Source: a virus
Length of the DNA stretch: 25,869 nt
Direction: 5' to 3' (one strand)
IMG/VR virus record: IMGVR_UViG_3300021087_000070
Span: 1 to 25,869 of that record
Shown here: one piece after another, positions 8,001 to 15,900 of the stretch
Position numbering within the stretch: the first letter of the stretch is position 1
Layout of the letters: every line of letters starts with the position of its first letter
Program-made: the position numbers and the translations under genes
The notes under the pieces: model-generated
The model's database searches: none
The model's input: the letters and a program-made list of their open reading frames with translations, nothing else
What the model was told of the DNA's origin: nothing

Positions 8001-9380
8001 TATCATCCTCTTTTGTCGGCACAAGTGGGAGCGGGATTCAATGTTGAAAACTACAAGTTAACCAGCGACGAGCTTAAGTTTATTAATCAGCAGACACAGG
8101 ATATAAATCAAGCTGTCATGGCGGGAAATGAAAGCGGAGCAATAGCCTTGGCCCGTACAAGACAAAGCGCGGCTGCGGTATTTGATTTAGGTAACCAAAC
8201 TGATAAAGCGGCAGATAGCACCAAAGAACTAGCAGATAACTGGGAACGCGTTGACGCAGCCGCGTCAACAAAGTTTACAGCAGGGCTCAGAAAGGGATTC
8301 GATGATGTTGCACAGCAATCTCATTTTATCTATAGGGAACTAGGAGAAAAGCTTCCTACGCAGTTTAGGGATAATATGGTAGGTGCGATCGGAGCAGCGA
8401 TGGATAAAACCTCTAGTTTAGGGGACGCTCTTGATGGGGTCGCATTAGCATTTTTAAGTACCATGCGTCAGGCTTTTTTGCAGAGCGCGGTAAGCAGTAT
8501 GATGGGTGCGGGCAAGACGTTGTGGGACAATAGGCAGCGAGGAGGTGCGATCCGCGCACAAAATGGCATGTTTGTAGGGGGATCGAGTACTGGAGATAAG
8601 CACCCAGCTCTATTGGAAAGCGGCGAATATGTTTTGAATCGTAATGCTGTCGGGGCTTTGGGTGGGCCTGATGCTTTGAACTCAGTTAATTTTGGTATGG
8701 CTCCTCGTTTCCAAAAAGGTGGAGGGCACCTGATGAAACTTGCAGAGAAAATCCCAAGTTCTCGTTTTAGTGGTCTCTTCTTGCAACAGGGGAATCCGGA
8801 GTATGCTGAATATGCTGACGCTGCATCCGCAAAACAGCAGGCGGCGATGGCGAAACACCAAAAGAAAGAACAAAAGAAGGCTATGATTCTGAGCACCATA
8901 ATATCTGGTGTAATGGCCGCAGGAGCCGGATGGGCTGGCAGTAAATGGGGCAATAAGCCACCAACCGGAACCACACAAGGATTTGATCAGTATGGTCAAG
9001 CCGTAAGTATAGCGCCCGGCGGTATCCAGCGTGGAGGTTTCATTGGTCGTCAAGCTGGTGGTTCAATCGGAGGTAGTGTCGCCCGTCGTTATGGGTTGTT
9101 CCAAGGAGGCGGTACCGTACCTGTTTCTTCAGGGGCTCCTTCTTTAGGCGGATCTACTAACACTAATAATATTAGTATAAATATTGGCTTAGGAGGCGAC
9201 AATGAGTCCCCGGGTAGTGGGGCTAGCCAAACAGCAACAGGAAACACAGGGGCACCCTCTAAGGCCAATACAGCGGACGCCAAGGCTTTGAGCGAAAAGA
9301 TAAAAAGCCAAGTCTTGAAAATTTTAACAGAAGAGCAGAGAGTAGGTGGCTCATTGAGTCCTTCAGCTAGGAGACCATAA
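2064..9380 (+). CDS. Tail tape measure protein, 2438 residues, with embedded nuclease-like domain
   Basis: Sets tail length, lines the tail tube and typically takes part in DNA entry. Residues about 20-430 form the helical TP901-type tape measure core (ASNARVIAFGASTAVIGG, ALEFARQGLGMNETLKRTAD, QQTGRGGAVIGNALKTIF). A hydrophobic stretch lies near 430-465. Residues 549-1005 carry one PGF and five PNF motifs, mostly as GY(I/V)PNFA. Between the fourth and fifth PNF, E843, D865 and D892-A-K894 resemble a PD-(D/E)XK active site. Residues about 1090-1175 hold a Met-rich then glycine-zipper membrane-like segment; long helical segments follow to about 2140. The C-terminus has GDKHPALLESGEYVLNRN (about 2175), a hydrophobic segment near 2275, a Gly-rich part, and a helical end with EEQRVGGSLS. 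No Shine-Dalgarno site is visible before ATG 2064. The tape measure call is secure; the nuclease-like domain is inferred. Confidence 0.93.
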   Translation: MIKLDAIINDKKLLASIQKGVDTFNRSTAGKAKLNLKINEKGFRQPLGRITGDLDKFESALAASNARVIAFGASTAVIGGMTKAFKELASTTINVQKQFADINRILNVSNKEFEKFSGSLFNIGKKTATTFDDAAKAALEFARQGLGMNETLKRTADALTLVRLTGVNAEKAVSSLTATVNAFQQSSLTTTEALNKFVAVETKFAVSAKDLMEGLGRVGSAAVDAKVDFDELNAMIAAVQQQTGRGGAVIGNALKTIFTRLQRRDTLTALEQFNVQVQDMQGNILPAMNILQNFAKTYKTLSDANKGYLREQVAGVFQANILSAIVKDINSDFQVYNRALTTSTEATNEAANANARLNQTISALLSQTGTELIRLQENIGKVTFEPIARAILGPFKDIVSSINSLLDGEGVGSDFANGLLKGIRNIVAGPGLVAAIAVIGKIFITTASYITKAIPTLIGITTETQKQANLQATIEALLRSDAGLSKLIAQNEGNAAKQAGILAGHAKAQEKAFKASVTSTSLIASNLRMAGMTTNKSGAIVPNRRGARGYVPGFAGEAADVRKGVGGVSSSARPVHIPNFAFGGGQHGSMVANTGEYMVPNFRGGGSAIFNPAMVRANGGLPQGAKKITAAQGYVPNFALQSPSAFLKGGGNLSGLYSGVKGGSISAVQVQKGAGGRSAAQVNALTSRAKREGSRKTKGGMEFSMPAKDIKIGAIVGMQSGGKKGYNPSTGFGLLAKEKIPNKGLAQLVRSPAYQGAKFKISNIPVGGINKIGKGTEKKSAKEVMREDFTAQMNDIMVPALGRYSSSIFSGLFGDDGKSFASSLTATRGKRVFSTSVEGGIMESALQFAGQEGSKFGGDDSARFDFEESGKISKPLLDTFFKGKTAQVDRADAKRSDSAPNIKSLIGKSFGTALTANRIARYGPIATAIKGLTAKKAAAGYIPNFAGGGLGAAIGREKAAGIPSSAIRINSSPRFQSPWNPAGLAVTNKMDEPRGLRDVPNFADTDIVARSGGQAALLGVPGLDKRGKWAASFNKVLAGAADDWANNRTTTKEFTKTLGSLSTQYGVTGDAQKKVIANTKALGKQLRPGGGMAGMMAMMMVPMAGGMIEQGVGGQAGSAISGGLTGGVTGGWLGSMAGGALAAKFGAGGAVAGGPPGALIGASIGVLIGATAGVMTSLDATADSAASVTAELQALAGGLKSNATAAIQFIQAQKDLALAATEDELTAATNRATVALESISDTDLAESFAEAGTNVKTLTDNLELWSGKQGIKIKMKAAQAALLSPAGQTTEDEIERLQAVGDQKAIKRKMRGFSRPLAKLFMDPALFGRTGKDDRGAEPEEVGAFFKDAASMREWGLNLTGQFSEADFRGLLKKHFGEKEGVVGGMTGEVIAEMAHVLESLDPGWNIYQAEDEFKKHFDQGLFSELYSEMFSAQGKGLIKTAKTQLQGANYTRDFEALLKSINNSVLTYTEDLAIISQETAVRNATLTARKGFLGFRGRAANLGEARGVSAANFAGKRQAVDRNIFNQNQASIISNLKSVFKTPEGVRGGFQDVFFGQGGFTQRGAAGGIAKLKEARALAAGGKTGKIEDAIAPDAVAGMTTLITKLEAAYGKQMAAILKDEKVQELKFKAEELRARITTEQFRLAVLESKNLHAENMNMAKARGEFDLYKMRQERSVQAPEAMFGLTPMQQVLKKQGASTNIFNKGRELQQKERLSDARQKFIETKTQVELNTTTGKLVDANLKLRDAVDALNSTLNGTPTAPAGLSPASSHKGPAFQDSLTKADIGIRMGPLESIAKGVSSAVSDFMGGDPQLRLQKFALKDKESQATNLQKNRAQLDKIDKKNISSAYDTPGDMWNEFDKMTPEQRKTGAKKVAAQRWHGEERNARVTQYLKDEARLEELEKEISHLKIMIIRDTAVSPEQKATRTTRQGLLKGLKAERSAIAGGAPASQPDLQASFRTAMTSRGAPLLDQTDTTGYHPLLSAQVGAGFNVENYKLTSDELKFINQQTQDINQAVMAGNESGAIALARTRQSAAAVFDLGNQTDKAADSTKELADNWERVDAAASTKFTAGLRKGFDDVAQQSHFIYRELGEKLPTQFRDNMVGAIGAAMDKTSSLGDALDGVALAFLSTMRQAFLQSAVSSMMGAGKTLWDNRQRGGAIRAQNGMFVGGSSTGDKHPALLESGEYVLNRNAVGALGGPDALNSVNFGMAPRFQKGGGHLMKLAEKIPSSRFSGLFLQQGNPEYAEYADAASAKQQAAMAKHQKKEQKKAMILSTIISGVMAAGAGWAGSKWGNKPPTGTTQGFDQYGQAVSIAPGGIQRGGFIGRQAGGSIGGSVARRYGLFQGGGTVPVSSGAPSLGGSTNTNNISINIGLGGDNESPGSGASQTATGNTGAPSKANTADAKALSEKIKSQVLKILTEEQRVGGSLSPSARRP
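9369..9373 (+). promoter_or_regulatory. Shine-Dalgarno AGGAG for the 9380 gene
   Basis: AGGAG lies six bases before the ATG at 9380, inside the last codons of the tape measure gene. The stop and start overlap as TAATG, so translation is probably coupled. It supports 9380 as the start of the downstream gene. Confidence 0.6.
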
Positions 9381-10387
9381 TGCCTAAAAACGCGGTACCA
9401 AGTTACGAATCTCAGTTTTTCCTTCGTAGTGATCCTAGGGATGCATCTCCTGCGATGTATGGAGTGTCTGGTATTCGTGATTGGAGCGCCAGCTATAGTA
9501 TCCCTGAGACCACGATCAACGTCTTGGGCGCTGGTTTTGTGCGCAATATTTACGATGGCCCCTTACAGGGACAGCTTTCTTTAACGCGAGATCTTATTTT
9601 AAACGATGATCCTGTTTTAACTTATACTGGAGAAGATTCTTTTTCTGGTACATTAATTTATGATACTTATATAGGAGATGGAGGCGAAAAAGTTTTTGGC
9701 TTTAATTCTGGCTATTTAACTAATTACTCTGTAAGTTGTGGCGTTGGAGGCGTTCCTACTGTGGATTCGTCTTTTGTAACTTTTGGCAGATTTGGCAGTG
9801 GCATTCGTCATGGAGATTTAGACTATTCTGGGAACTCCCCACTAGAGGGATCTATGGGTATGAGGGTGCGGCCGGTACCAAATCAAGGTTCTATTTGGTG
9901 TGGTTTTGGGCAATCTGGCACTAACCGGGTTACGCAAGTCACTCAAAACTATGAAATTGACAGAGAGCCTATTTATGATCTTAGCCAAAAAACAGCTTCA
10001 GATTTAACAGGTGGCGCAGGCTTTGTGCCAGCAGAAGTTATTACTAATTATCCTATAGAAGTTACAACAAATATGACAGTTGAAGTAGACGATTACGAAA
10101 CCGCCAATATTATGGATACTATACGTAGCGGTCACCATGAAACAATTAGCTTGACAATGTATCAAAGCGCTCTAACCAATGAGAGTCTTTCAGGGCCAAA
10201 TGAAGTAGGAGGCACTACTAGCTTAGAAGATGATGACTCGCTGGCTTTAGAAGATAACGGCTACAGAACAGTATATAGGTTTAATAGCGTAACGGGACAA
10301 CTCGTATCTCAAAGTGTAAAGACATCAATAGATGGAACATTAAGTGTAGACTTAGAATTTAAAGACTTTTTAAATAGGAACTTATAA
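9380..10387 (+). CDS. Beta-rich tail structural protein, paralogue A
   Basis: A 335-residue beta-rich protein without membrane segments. Recognisable stretches are IRDWSASYSIPETTINVLG, GPLQGQLSLTRDLILNDDP, FGFNSGYLTNYSVSCGVGG and, at the end, GQLVSQSVKTSIDGTLSV. The same order of motifs occurs in the 271-residue protein at 12167-12982 (APLKGTLSFSHYLTG, SGYIRSLEFSVSP, GQVHSQSISASEGSSM), so the two are paralogues. This copy has an extra middle section (residues about 155-225) and an acidic loop near residue 280 (LEDDDSLALEDNG). It sits directly after the tape measure with a one-base overlap. By position and fold impression it may form a ring or tube-like layer at the distal tail, perhaps a Dit-like or tube-fold protein. 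The structural role is likely; the exact one is not known. Confidence 0.6.
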   Translation: MPKNAVPSYESQFFLRSDPRDASPAMYGVSGIRDWSASYSIPETTINVLGAGFVRNIYDGPLQGQLSLTRDLILNDDPVLTYTGEDSFSGTLIYDTYIGDGGEKVFGFNSGYLTNYSVSCGVGGVPTVDSSFVTFGRFGSGIRHGDLDYSGNSPLEGSMGMRVRPVPNQGSIWCGFGQSGTNRVTQVTQNYEIDREPIYDLSQKTASDLTGGAGFVPAEVITNYPIEVTTNMTVEVDDYETANIMDTIRSGHHETISLTMYQSALTNESLSGPNEVGGTTSLEDDDSLALEDNGYRTVYRFNSVTGQLVSQSVKTSIDGTLSVDLEFKDFLNRNL

Positions 10388-10388
10388 A

Positions 10389-12167
10389 ATGGGAAAAATA
10401 AATGAATATTCGGCTTTGTCGTTGCCTGCGAGCGACGATCTGCTTTTTATAGGCGACACAAGCGCAACTCCGGCCTATGAAATCAAAAACATTACAGTTG
10501 CTAATTTACATAAAGTGGCCAATGTAGCAGCGGAGGGCCCCAGTGGGTTGAGCCTTAAAGATGATGGTACCAACTATGGTATTTTTATCAAAGATGGTGG
10601 AAACGTAGGTATTGGCACTGGCGCAGGTAGCCCTAATACTTTCTTAGAGTTAAATTCAGGCGCCCGAACAGCCACTTTCGTCGCAGGCACCCCTTCTACG
10701 TGGACCAATATGCTTTTATTAAATCCCACAGACACAAATACTGCTGCGGTAGGTATTAATTTTCAAGTCGACAATGCTTTTGATTCAGGCAGTGGGGCAG
10801 GAATCGTGGGAATTAAAAGTCATGCCACTAATGCTCAAATGGACTTAGCTTTTATTACTGATCCGTCAGGAGCGGGTTCGGCTGAAGCGATGAGGATACT
10901 GCATGATGGTAACGTGGGAGTGGGAACTGCAACGCCGGGCGATAAGGTTGAAATTAAATACGACACCTCCGGCTCAAACAGGGCTTTGCAATTAAATTTT
11001 GCTAGTGATACTGCAGGGGTTGGAATGAAGTTTGCATATGCGGGAGCCTCGAAAGCTTATATTCAGTTTATTGGGTCCAATTATACAACGGCTGCACGTA
11101 GGAATAAGTTAGAGATTCTAGGGACAGATGGGATAACTTTTTGGCCAGATGGTGCTACAGCAGACGTCGTAATCAACACCGCTGGGAATCTAGGAGTGGG
11201 CACGACGACCCCAACGGCGCTTGTACATATTGACTCCGCTGTAGATAATGCCCTATACATACACTCTACGGACGTTAGCAAAAACGCGCGAATTAAAATG
11301 GCGCTCACAAGCAGTGGTGCGGGGTATATAGAAGATTCTCCGAATTATATAGCTATTTCTGGGAGTAGTACCCCTGCAGCCAATAATTGTTTACAAATTA
11401 GCAAAGGGGGAACCACAAGCGGGGGGTACATTAACATCGGTGGTACGCTAGGATCATTTGATTATGCTATAACAACCGCCTCGAACACACCTACCCAAGC
11501 ATCCTTTGCTAATACAAATGGCAGTAGGGGTTATATTTATATTACTAATACGACTAGCATAAATGCTCAAACCGCCGTAATATTTGGCAATGAGTCGCAA
11601 ACAAATTCGCCACGCTGGATGGCAGGTCAATTTTGGACGGGCTCACCTTCTGAGAATTATTTTTCATGGAATTATTTGGGCGGTACTGCTTTGGCGAGTA
11701 ATAGCCCCGATAGTGCTACCTTTAGCCCGAGTTCAAGTGCATTAGAAAGTAATACCGCTTACTGTTCTCAGAAAGGCGGTTTAACCTCCGAAAACACAAG
11801 TGTTGCGTTTGGCCATATCCGAACGGATGGGACCAGTAGCACCACAATTTTAGAGAGCACTTACAATATAGAGAGTCCAGTGGCTTTAAATTCTAGCGGA
11901 GTGGCTACTATTACATTTAATAAGACTTTAACGTCTGACAAATACACAGTTATAGCAAATGGGTGGGACGGAACACGGCCTCTGGTGGGATATGCCAGCA
12001 CTAAAAACGATACAGATGTTGCAATTACATTTTATCGTTTAGATACTGGCGCAGTTATTGATTTGACAGCTACTAGTGCTATTCATTTAGATTTTGTAGT
12101 ATATGGCGGTACAAAATCTGGGGTGGGTGGGGATGTTATGCTCCAAACGAGATTAGAAAAAGCTTAA
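10389..12167 (+). CDS. Tail fibre-like protein with GNVGIGT repeats
   Basis: A 592-residue fibre-type protein. The N-terminus (LPASDDLLFIGDTSATPAYE, then IKNITVANLHK) matches the usual attachment/trimerisation lead of marine and gut phage fibres. Three repeats of the GNVGIGT...P...LEI type are centred near residues 71, 173 and 265 (GGNVGIGTGAGSP, DGNVGVGTATP, AGNLGVGTTTP), each followed by a hydrophobic beta strand. This is typical of trimeric beta-rich shafts. The middle is Ser/Thr/Asn-rich. The last 100 residues (VALNSSGVATITFNKTLTSD, then YTVIANGWDG) look like a compact beta-sandwich receptor-binding tip. No S74-type self-cleaving chaperone domain is present. It begins one base after the previous stop and ends overlapping the next ATG by one base. 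A receptor-binding fibre or decoration role is inferred. Confidence 0.72.
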   Translation: MGKINEYSALSLPASDDLLFIGDTSATPAYEIKNITVANLHKVANVAAEGPSGLSLKDDGTNYGIFIKDGGNVGIGTGAGSPNTFLELNSGARTATFVAGTPSTWTNMLLLNPTDTNTAAVGINFQVDNAFDSGSGAGIVGIKSHATNAQMDLAFITDPSGAGSAEAMRILHDGNVGVGTATPGDKVEIKYDTSGSNRALQLNFASDTAGVGMKFAYAGASKAYIQFIGSNYTTAARRNKLEILGTDGITFWPDGATADVVINTAGNLGVGTTTPTALVHIDSAVDNALYIHSTDVSKNARIKMALTSSGAGYIEDSPNYIAISGSSTPAANNCLQISKGGTTSGGYINIGGTLGSFDYAITTASNTPTQASFANTNGSRGYIYITNTTSINAQTAVIFGNESQTNSPRWMAGQFWTGSPSENYFSWNYLGGTALASNSPDSATFSPSSSALESNTAYCSQKGGLTSENTSVAFGHIRTDGTSSTTILESTYNIESPVALNSSGVATITFNKTLTSDKYTVIANGWDGTRPLVGYASTKNDTDVAITFYRLDTGAVIDLTATSAIHLDFVVYGGTKSGVGGDVMLQTRLEKA

Positions 12168-12982
12168 TGGCTAAGTTCATAAAATATGAGAAAGCATTAC
12201 TGGAGATCGAAAGCCACAGTATTTTGGCTGAAAGTGCGGAGCTGGGTATAGAAGCGTCACTTACCCCCATAGAAAATATAACTGGAAGTGTTATGCGTTA
12301 TGTGGCAGGGGCTCCGCTAAAAGGTACCCTTTCTTTTAGTCATTATTTAACAGGGTCTCTTCATGAGTTCCTTAATCCTTTGACAAACGTAGAAAGGACA
12401 GGTGAGCCCTTGCGCGGCAATTTAGGGGGGGTTGAGTTTGCTAGCGGATATATCAGGAGCCTTGAGTTTTCAGTGTCTCCTATGGCTCCTGTTTTAGTGC
12501 GTTCTTCGATGGATATTTATGGAGAACTTAGCGTGTTAGATACGCAAGGGCGTAGTGATGAGGCAATGAGGGGGATACAGGAGGATCCACGTGCTATCAG
12601 CCATGGAGCTCAAACTTATTTGGCTGGAAATGATTTTGGAATAAATAATAAATTAGGCTTTTCTTATTCTGTTACATGCGAGCGCAATCCAATGACAGTT
12701 ATAGGGAGTGGTTTGCCTAGTCGGGTTACAAAAGAAAACGTACAAATTAATATGACCGTGCGTGGAGAGGATTTGGGCACCGTATTGACCACTACTGGAT
12801 ACGCAGCTGTAGCAGATGTTTATGTTTATGGTGTTTATGCAGATGCTGGGTCCTCCGCAATGGGTCGTTTTGGCTGTACGGGACAAGTTCATTCACAGAG
12901 TATTTCTGCATCCGAAGGGTCTTCTATGGCTGGAGAGATTTCGTTGTCTCAAGATTATTTAACTGGAAAGCAAGTTATATGA
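12167..12982 (+). CDS. Beta-rich tail structural protein, paralogue B
   Basis: A 271-residue protein paralogous to the product of 9380-10387. Shared segments in the same order are APLKGTLSFSHYLTG versus GPLQGQLSLTRDL, SGYIRSLEFSVSP versus SGYLTNYSVSCG, INMTVRGED versus TNMTVEVDD, and GQVHSQSISASEGSSM versus GQLVSQSVKTSIDGTL. It is shorter because it lacks the long middle section of copy A. No signal peptide or membrane segment is visible. It overlaps the fibre gene by one base (TAATG) and the following M-fusion gene by four bases (ATGA), so it belongs to the same translational chain. Being placed between a fibre and the gpM-like protein suggests a distal tail ring or fibre-docking component. 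Alternatives include a tail-tube-fold protein; no enzymatic motif is seen. Confidence 0.6.
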   Translation: MAKFIKYEKALLEIESHSILAESAELGIEASLTPIENITGSVMRYVAGAPLKGTLSFSHYLTGSLHEFLNPLTNVERTGEPLRGNLGGVEFASGYIRSLEFSVSPMAPVLVRSSMDIYGELSVLDTQGRSDEAMRGIQEDPRAISHGAQTYLAGNDFGINNKLGFSYSVTCERNPMTVIGSGLPSRVTKENVQINMTVRGEDLGTVLTTTGYAAVADVYVYGVYADAGSSAMGRFGCTGQVHSQSISASEGSSMAGEISLSQDYLTGKQVI

Positions 12983-15900
12983 TAATTAATTCTGGAGTAA
13001 CTAATATAGCAAGAGTGCTGCCATTCGAGGTGGGCAACGAGTATAAGAAGTACGATGTTGTCTATTATAGCGGTTACACAAATCCGAGTCCTACCCCTCC
13101 CACGCTTCACCCGTGTCTGCAATCTGAATCCGGCCATTGCTATTATACGGGCGATAGCATTACAACCTCAACAATTACTAATAGGCCTTACGGAGCGGAC
13201 ACCGAATGGACTACCGGCTTTTTTGCAGATGTGTCTTATGGGGCTACTGTTGATTATGAAGCCCTTAATTATACAACAGAGTTTGGTGATGGTTATTATA
13301 ATGTTTTAAATAAAAGTGAAAATGCGGTGCGCGCCACCTTTTCAACGAACTTTGCTAAAAGAACTGATCAGGAGACAAAAGCTATTGTTCATATATTAGA
13401 AGATTCTTTTAACCGAGGAAATTATCCCAGTGGGGGTTATAGTGGTATTCCATGGACACCTTTTGCCCCTTATAATCAAAGTGGTGCGTTTTTTGTAGAA
13501 AGTTTTACGCAGGGCTACGAGTCTCCCGACGTTAATAATGTTTCAACTACTTTTTTTCGAGAAACAGCATCTACCACCGACTGGAAAACCTTGTACATTC
13601 CTTTTGAAAACACGAGAGAAGATTATACGAATAACAAAGCTTATTTTCAGCATGACGCAACGTTTTTGCGGCAACTTCCCGACCAAGCAGACTTAACGCC
13701 CTCCCAAACAGGATGGTATTATTTTACAGGGGAAAAAGATGACGACTACACTCCGCAAACTGGAATTTTAGGGACAGAGTACAACTCGCCAACGGGAGAG
13801 TACCCTTTATGGACGAAAGATAATTTTTATTTTGATCTAAACCAAAACATCAGTATACCTCAAAACCCTCGTTTTACCAAACAAGACTTGGATAATGGTT
13901 TTACCATGAGGTTTAACGAAGGGATCAATAAAAATTTGCTTGCCTTTCCGGTCGAGCTAAAGGGGCGAACCGACAAAGAAGCTCTCGCAATCGTTCACTT
14001 TCTTGAGCATCATGCGGGAGTTCATCTTTTTCAATTTACGCCTCCGGCTCCTTACGACTTTACAAACAAGGTGTTTTTGGCTTCTAGTTGGAGCCATACT
14101 ATTAACTTCAAGGATAATAATGATATCACGGTTAATATGCGTGAGTTTCCTATTGATTATTTAAATCTATCTACAGAGTTTAGGTCTTTAGTAACAGTAG
14201 TTAATCGACCCTTAAAAAATCTGGCAGCTTATTGGAGTTGGCCAACAGAAGGAAATGCAAGTGGGCCAGTCAGCATAAATCGATACGCTGGATCTAAATC
14301 CACCATAGAAAGAATAGAAAATACAGATTTTATATCAAATACTGGTATGAAAGTTTTTGCTATAACAGGACAAAGCATTAGAACGGGATTCTATTTGACA
14401 AACAGCGGGAATACGGCCTTAAACACTTACATAGGTTATGATACTCCTTATCAAGCTTTTGATTTTCCTTCAGGTCATTCGCACAACCCTGTGGTTACGG
14501 CGCCGGGGAGTTCTAGTTTTATCCCTTTTTACTTTAAGGGCTTTAATGATAACATAACTGCCCCAGAGGTAACAACTGGTCCCGAATCAAGCGGCGTATA
14601 TACCGCAACGCTAACATTAAGAAACAAGTCTAATTTGGACAACACTTATGACCCGAGCGGCTTAATTACTTTTGGTATTACGGGTTATGTCACAGGGTTT
14701 GATGCGGCCGCTGGGTTGCCCGCTACCTGCGCTAATCCTTATAGGGGTAATGATGGCCAAACCCCCAATCATCCGGCTCGTTTTTTAATTCAAACGGGTT
14801 ACTATGACGCTTCAGGAGCGCCTATGAATGTATTAGCATGGCAACATCCCGCTACCGGTCATGATTTAAACCGTTATTCTGTTCAATATACTCAAGATAG
14901 TAGTTGGGTTGAGGTTTCGGGGGTCCCTTTCACGGATGATACTTCCATAAGAAATATTAATGGGATTGCTGGTACGGGATTCGAAATCAATCGCAAATAT
15001 ATTCAATCTTATGGTTTAGGTTTTGCTAATACTGCTGGATATGTTGAGACTAATTTTTATAGTGGAATTTTAGTTCCGTCAAGTTTGGCTGGGGACCCTC
15101 AGATACCTGAAGGGCTGAGAAATCTTCCAGACCCTCAAAACACAGGTATACATCAAGATTCATATTTTATACATAAAGAACTCTCTCAAGATCAAAATTA
15201 TTATTATAGAATGAGATCAGAGTATGTGCAATCTAATAATAGCTCTACCTCTGATATTGTGGGTTCCATGTATGTATACGCCAGCGGAACCTCAGATTTT
15301 AGCACCGATGTTTCTCATCAAGTGTCTACGGGCTTGAGTGATAGCTCAACTCAGTTTACTGATGCCCGAACAGTGATACCTACGAGCCCCAAGCCTGCTT
15401 TTAGGGTGCATTTGGACCATGGTTCTTCAAATATTAATTTAAGCGGGGTGTTTATAAAAGCTTTGGTAGACCGCGGATTAGTAAAACAAGAGAATGGGCT
15501 TGATCTAGCTATTGGCTCGAACCCTACGGCTGCAGATTATCTTGCCATTGCCAATACGGGAGCCTATGCTGATAATTATACTGGGGTACAATTTATATTA
15601 CGCCCGGATTCTATAGTGGGTGCTGAAGGGGGGGCTTATCCGGCAGGAGATCCTGATGCAGGTATGGTGATCCCTGCTGTAAGGACAGGCTACCAGCTAT
15701 TAACTGGTGTGGTCCAACCAGCGGACGCAGGCCCAACTAACGCCAACACTCAAAAGCCTTTAGCAGAAACACCATCTGTGTTGGTTATGCAAAACAGTTC
15801 TTTGATTGTAGGTCAAGGTGGAGGAGGAGGCGACGGAGGCATAACAACGATTGGGCAGGACGACATAGGAGAATGGGGGACCACCAAGGGAGCTCAAAGT

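Noticed and set aside
8468-8974. 168-codon open frame on the minus strand inside the tape measure
   Set aside because: Antisense to a conserved coding region with a Cys/Pro/Leu-rich composition typical of shadow frames; no ribosome site and no recognisable domain. The same applies to the other antisense frames in the tape measure, L and J genes.
10389-12167. S74-type intramolecular chaperone at the end of the fibre
   Set aside because: The C-terminus is a beta-rich, Thr/Asp-rich domain and lacks the helical S74 region and its Ser/Lys context.
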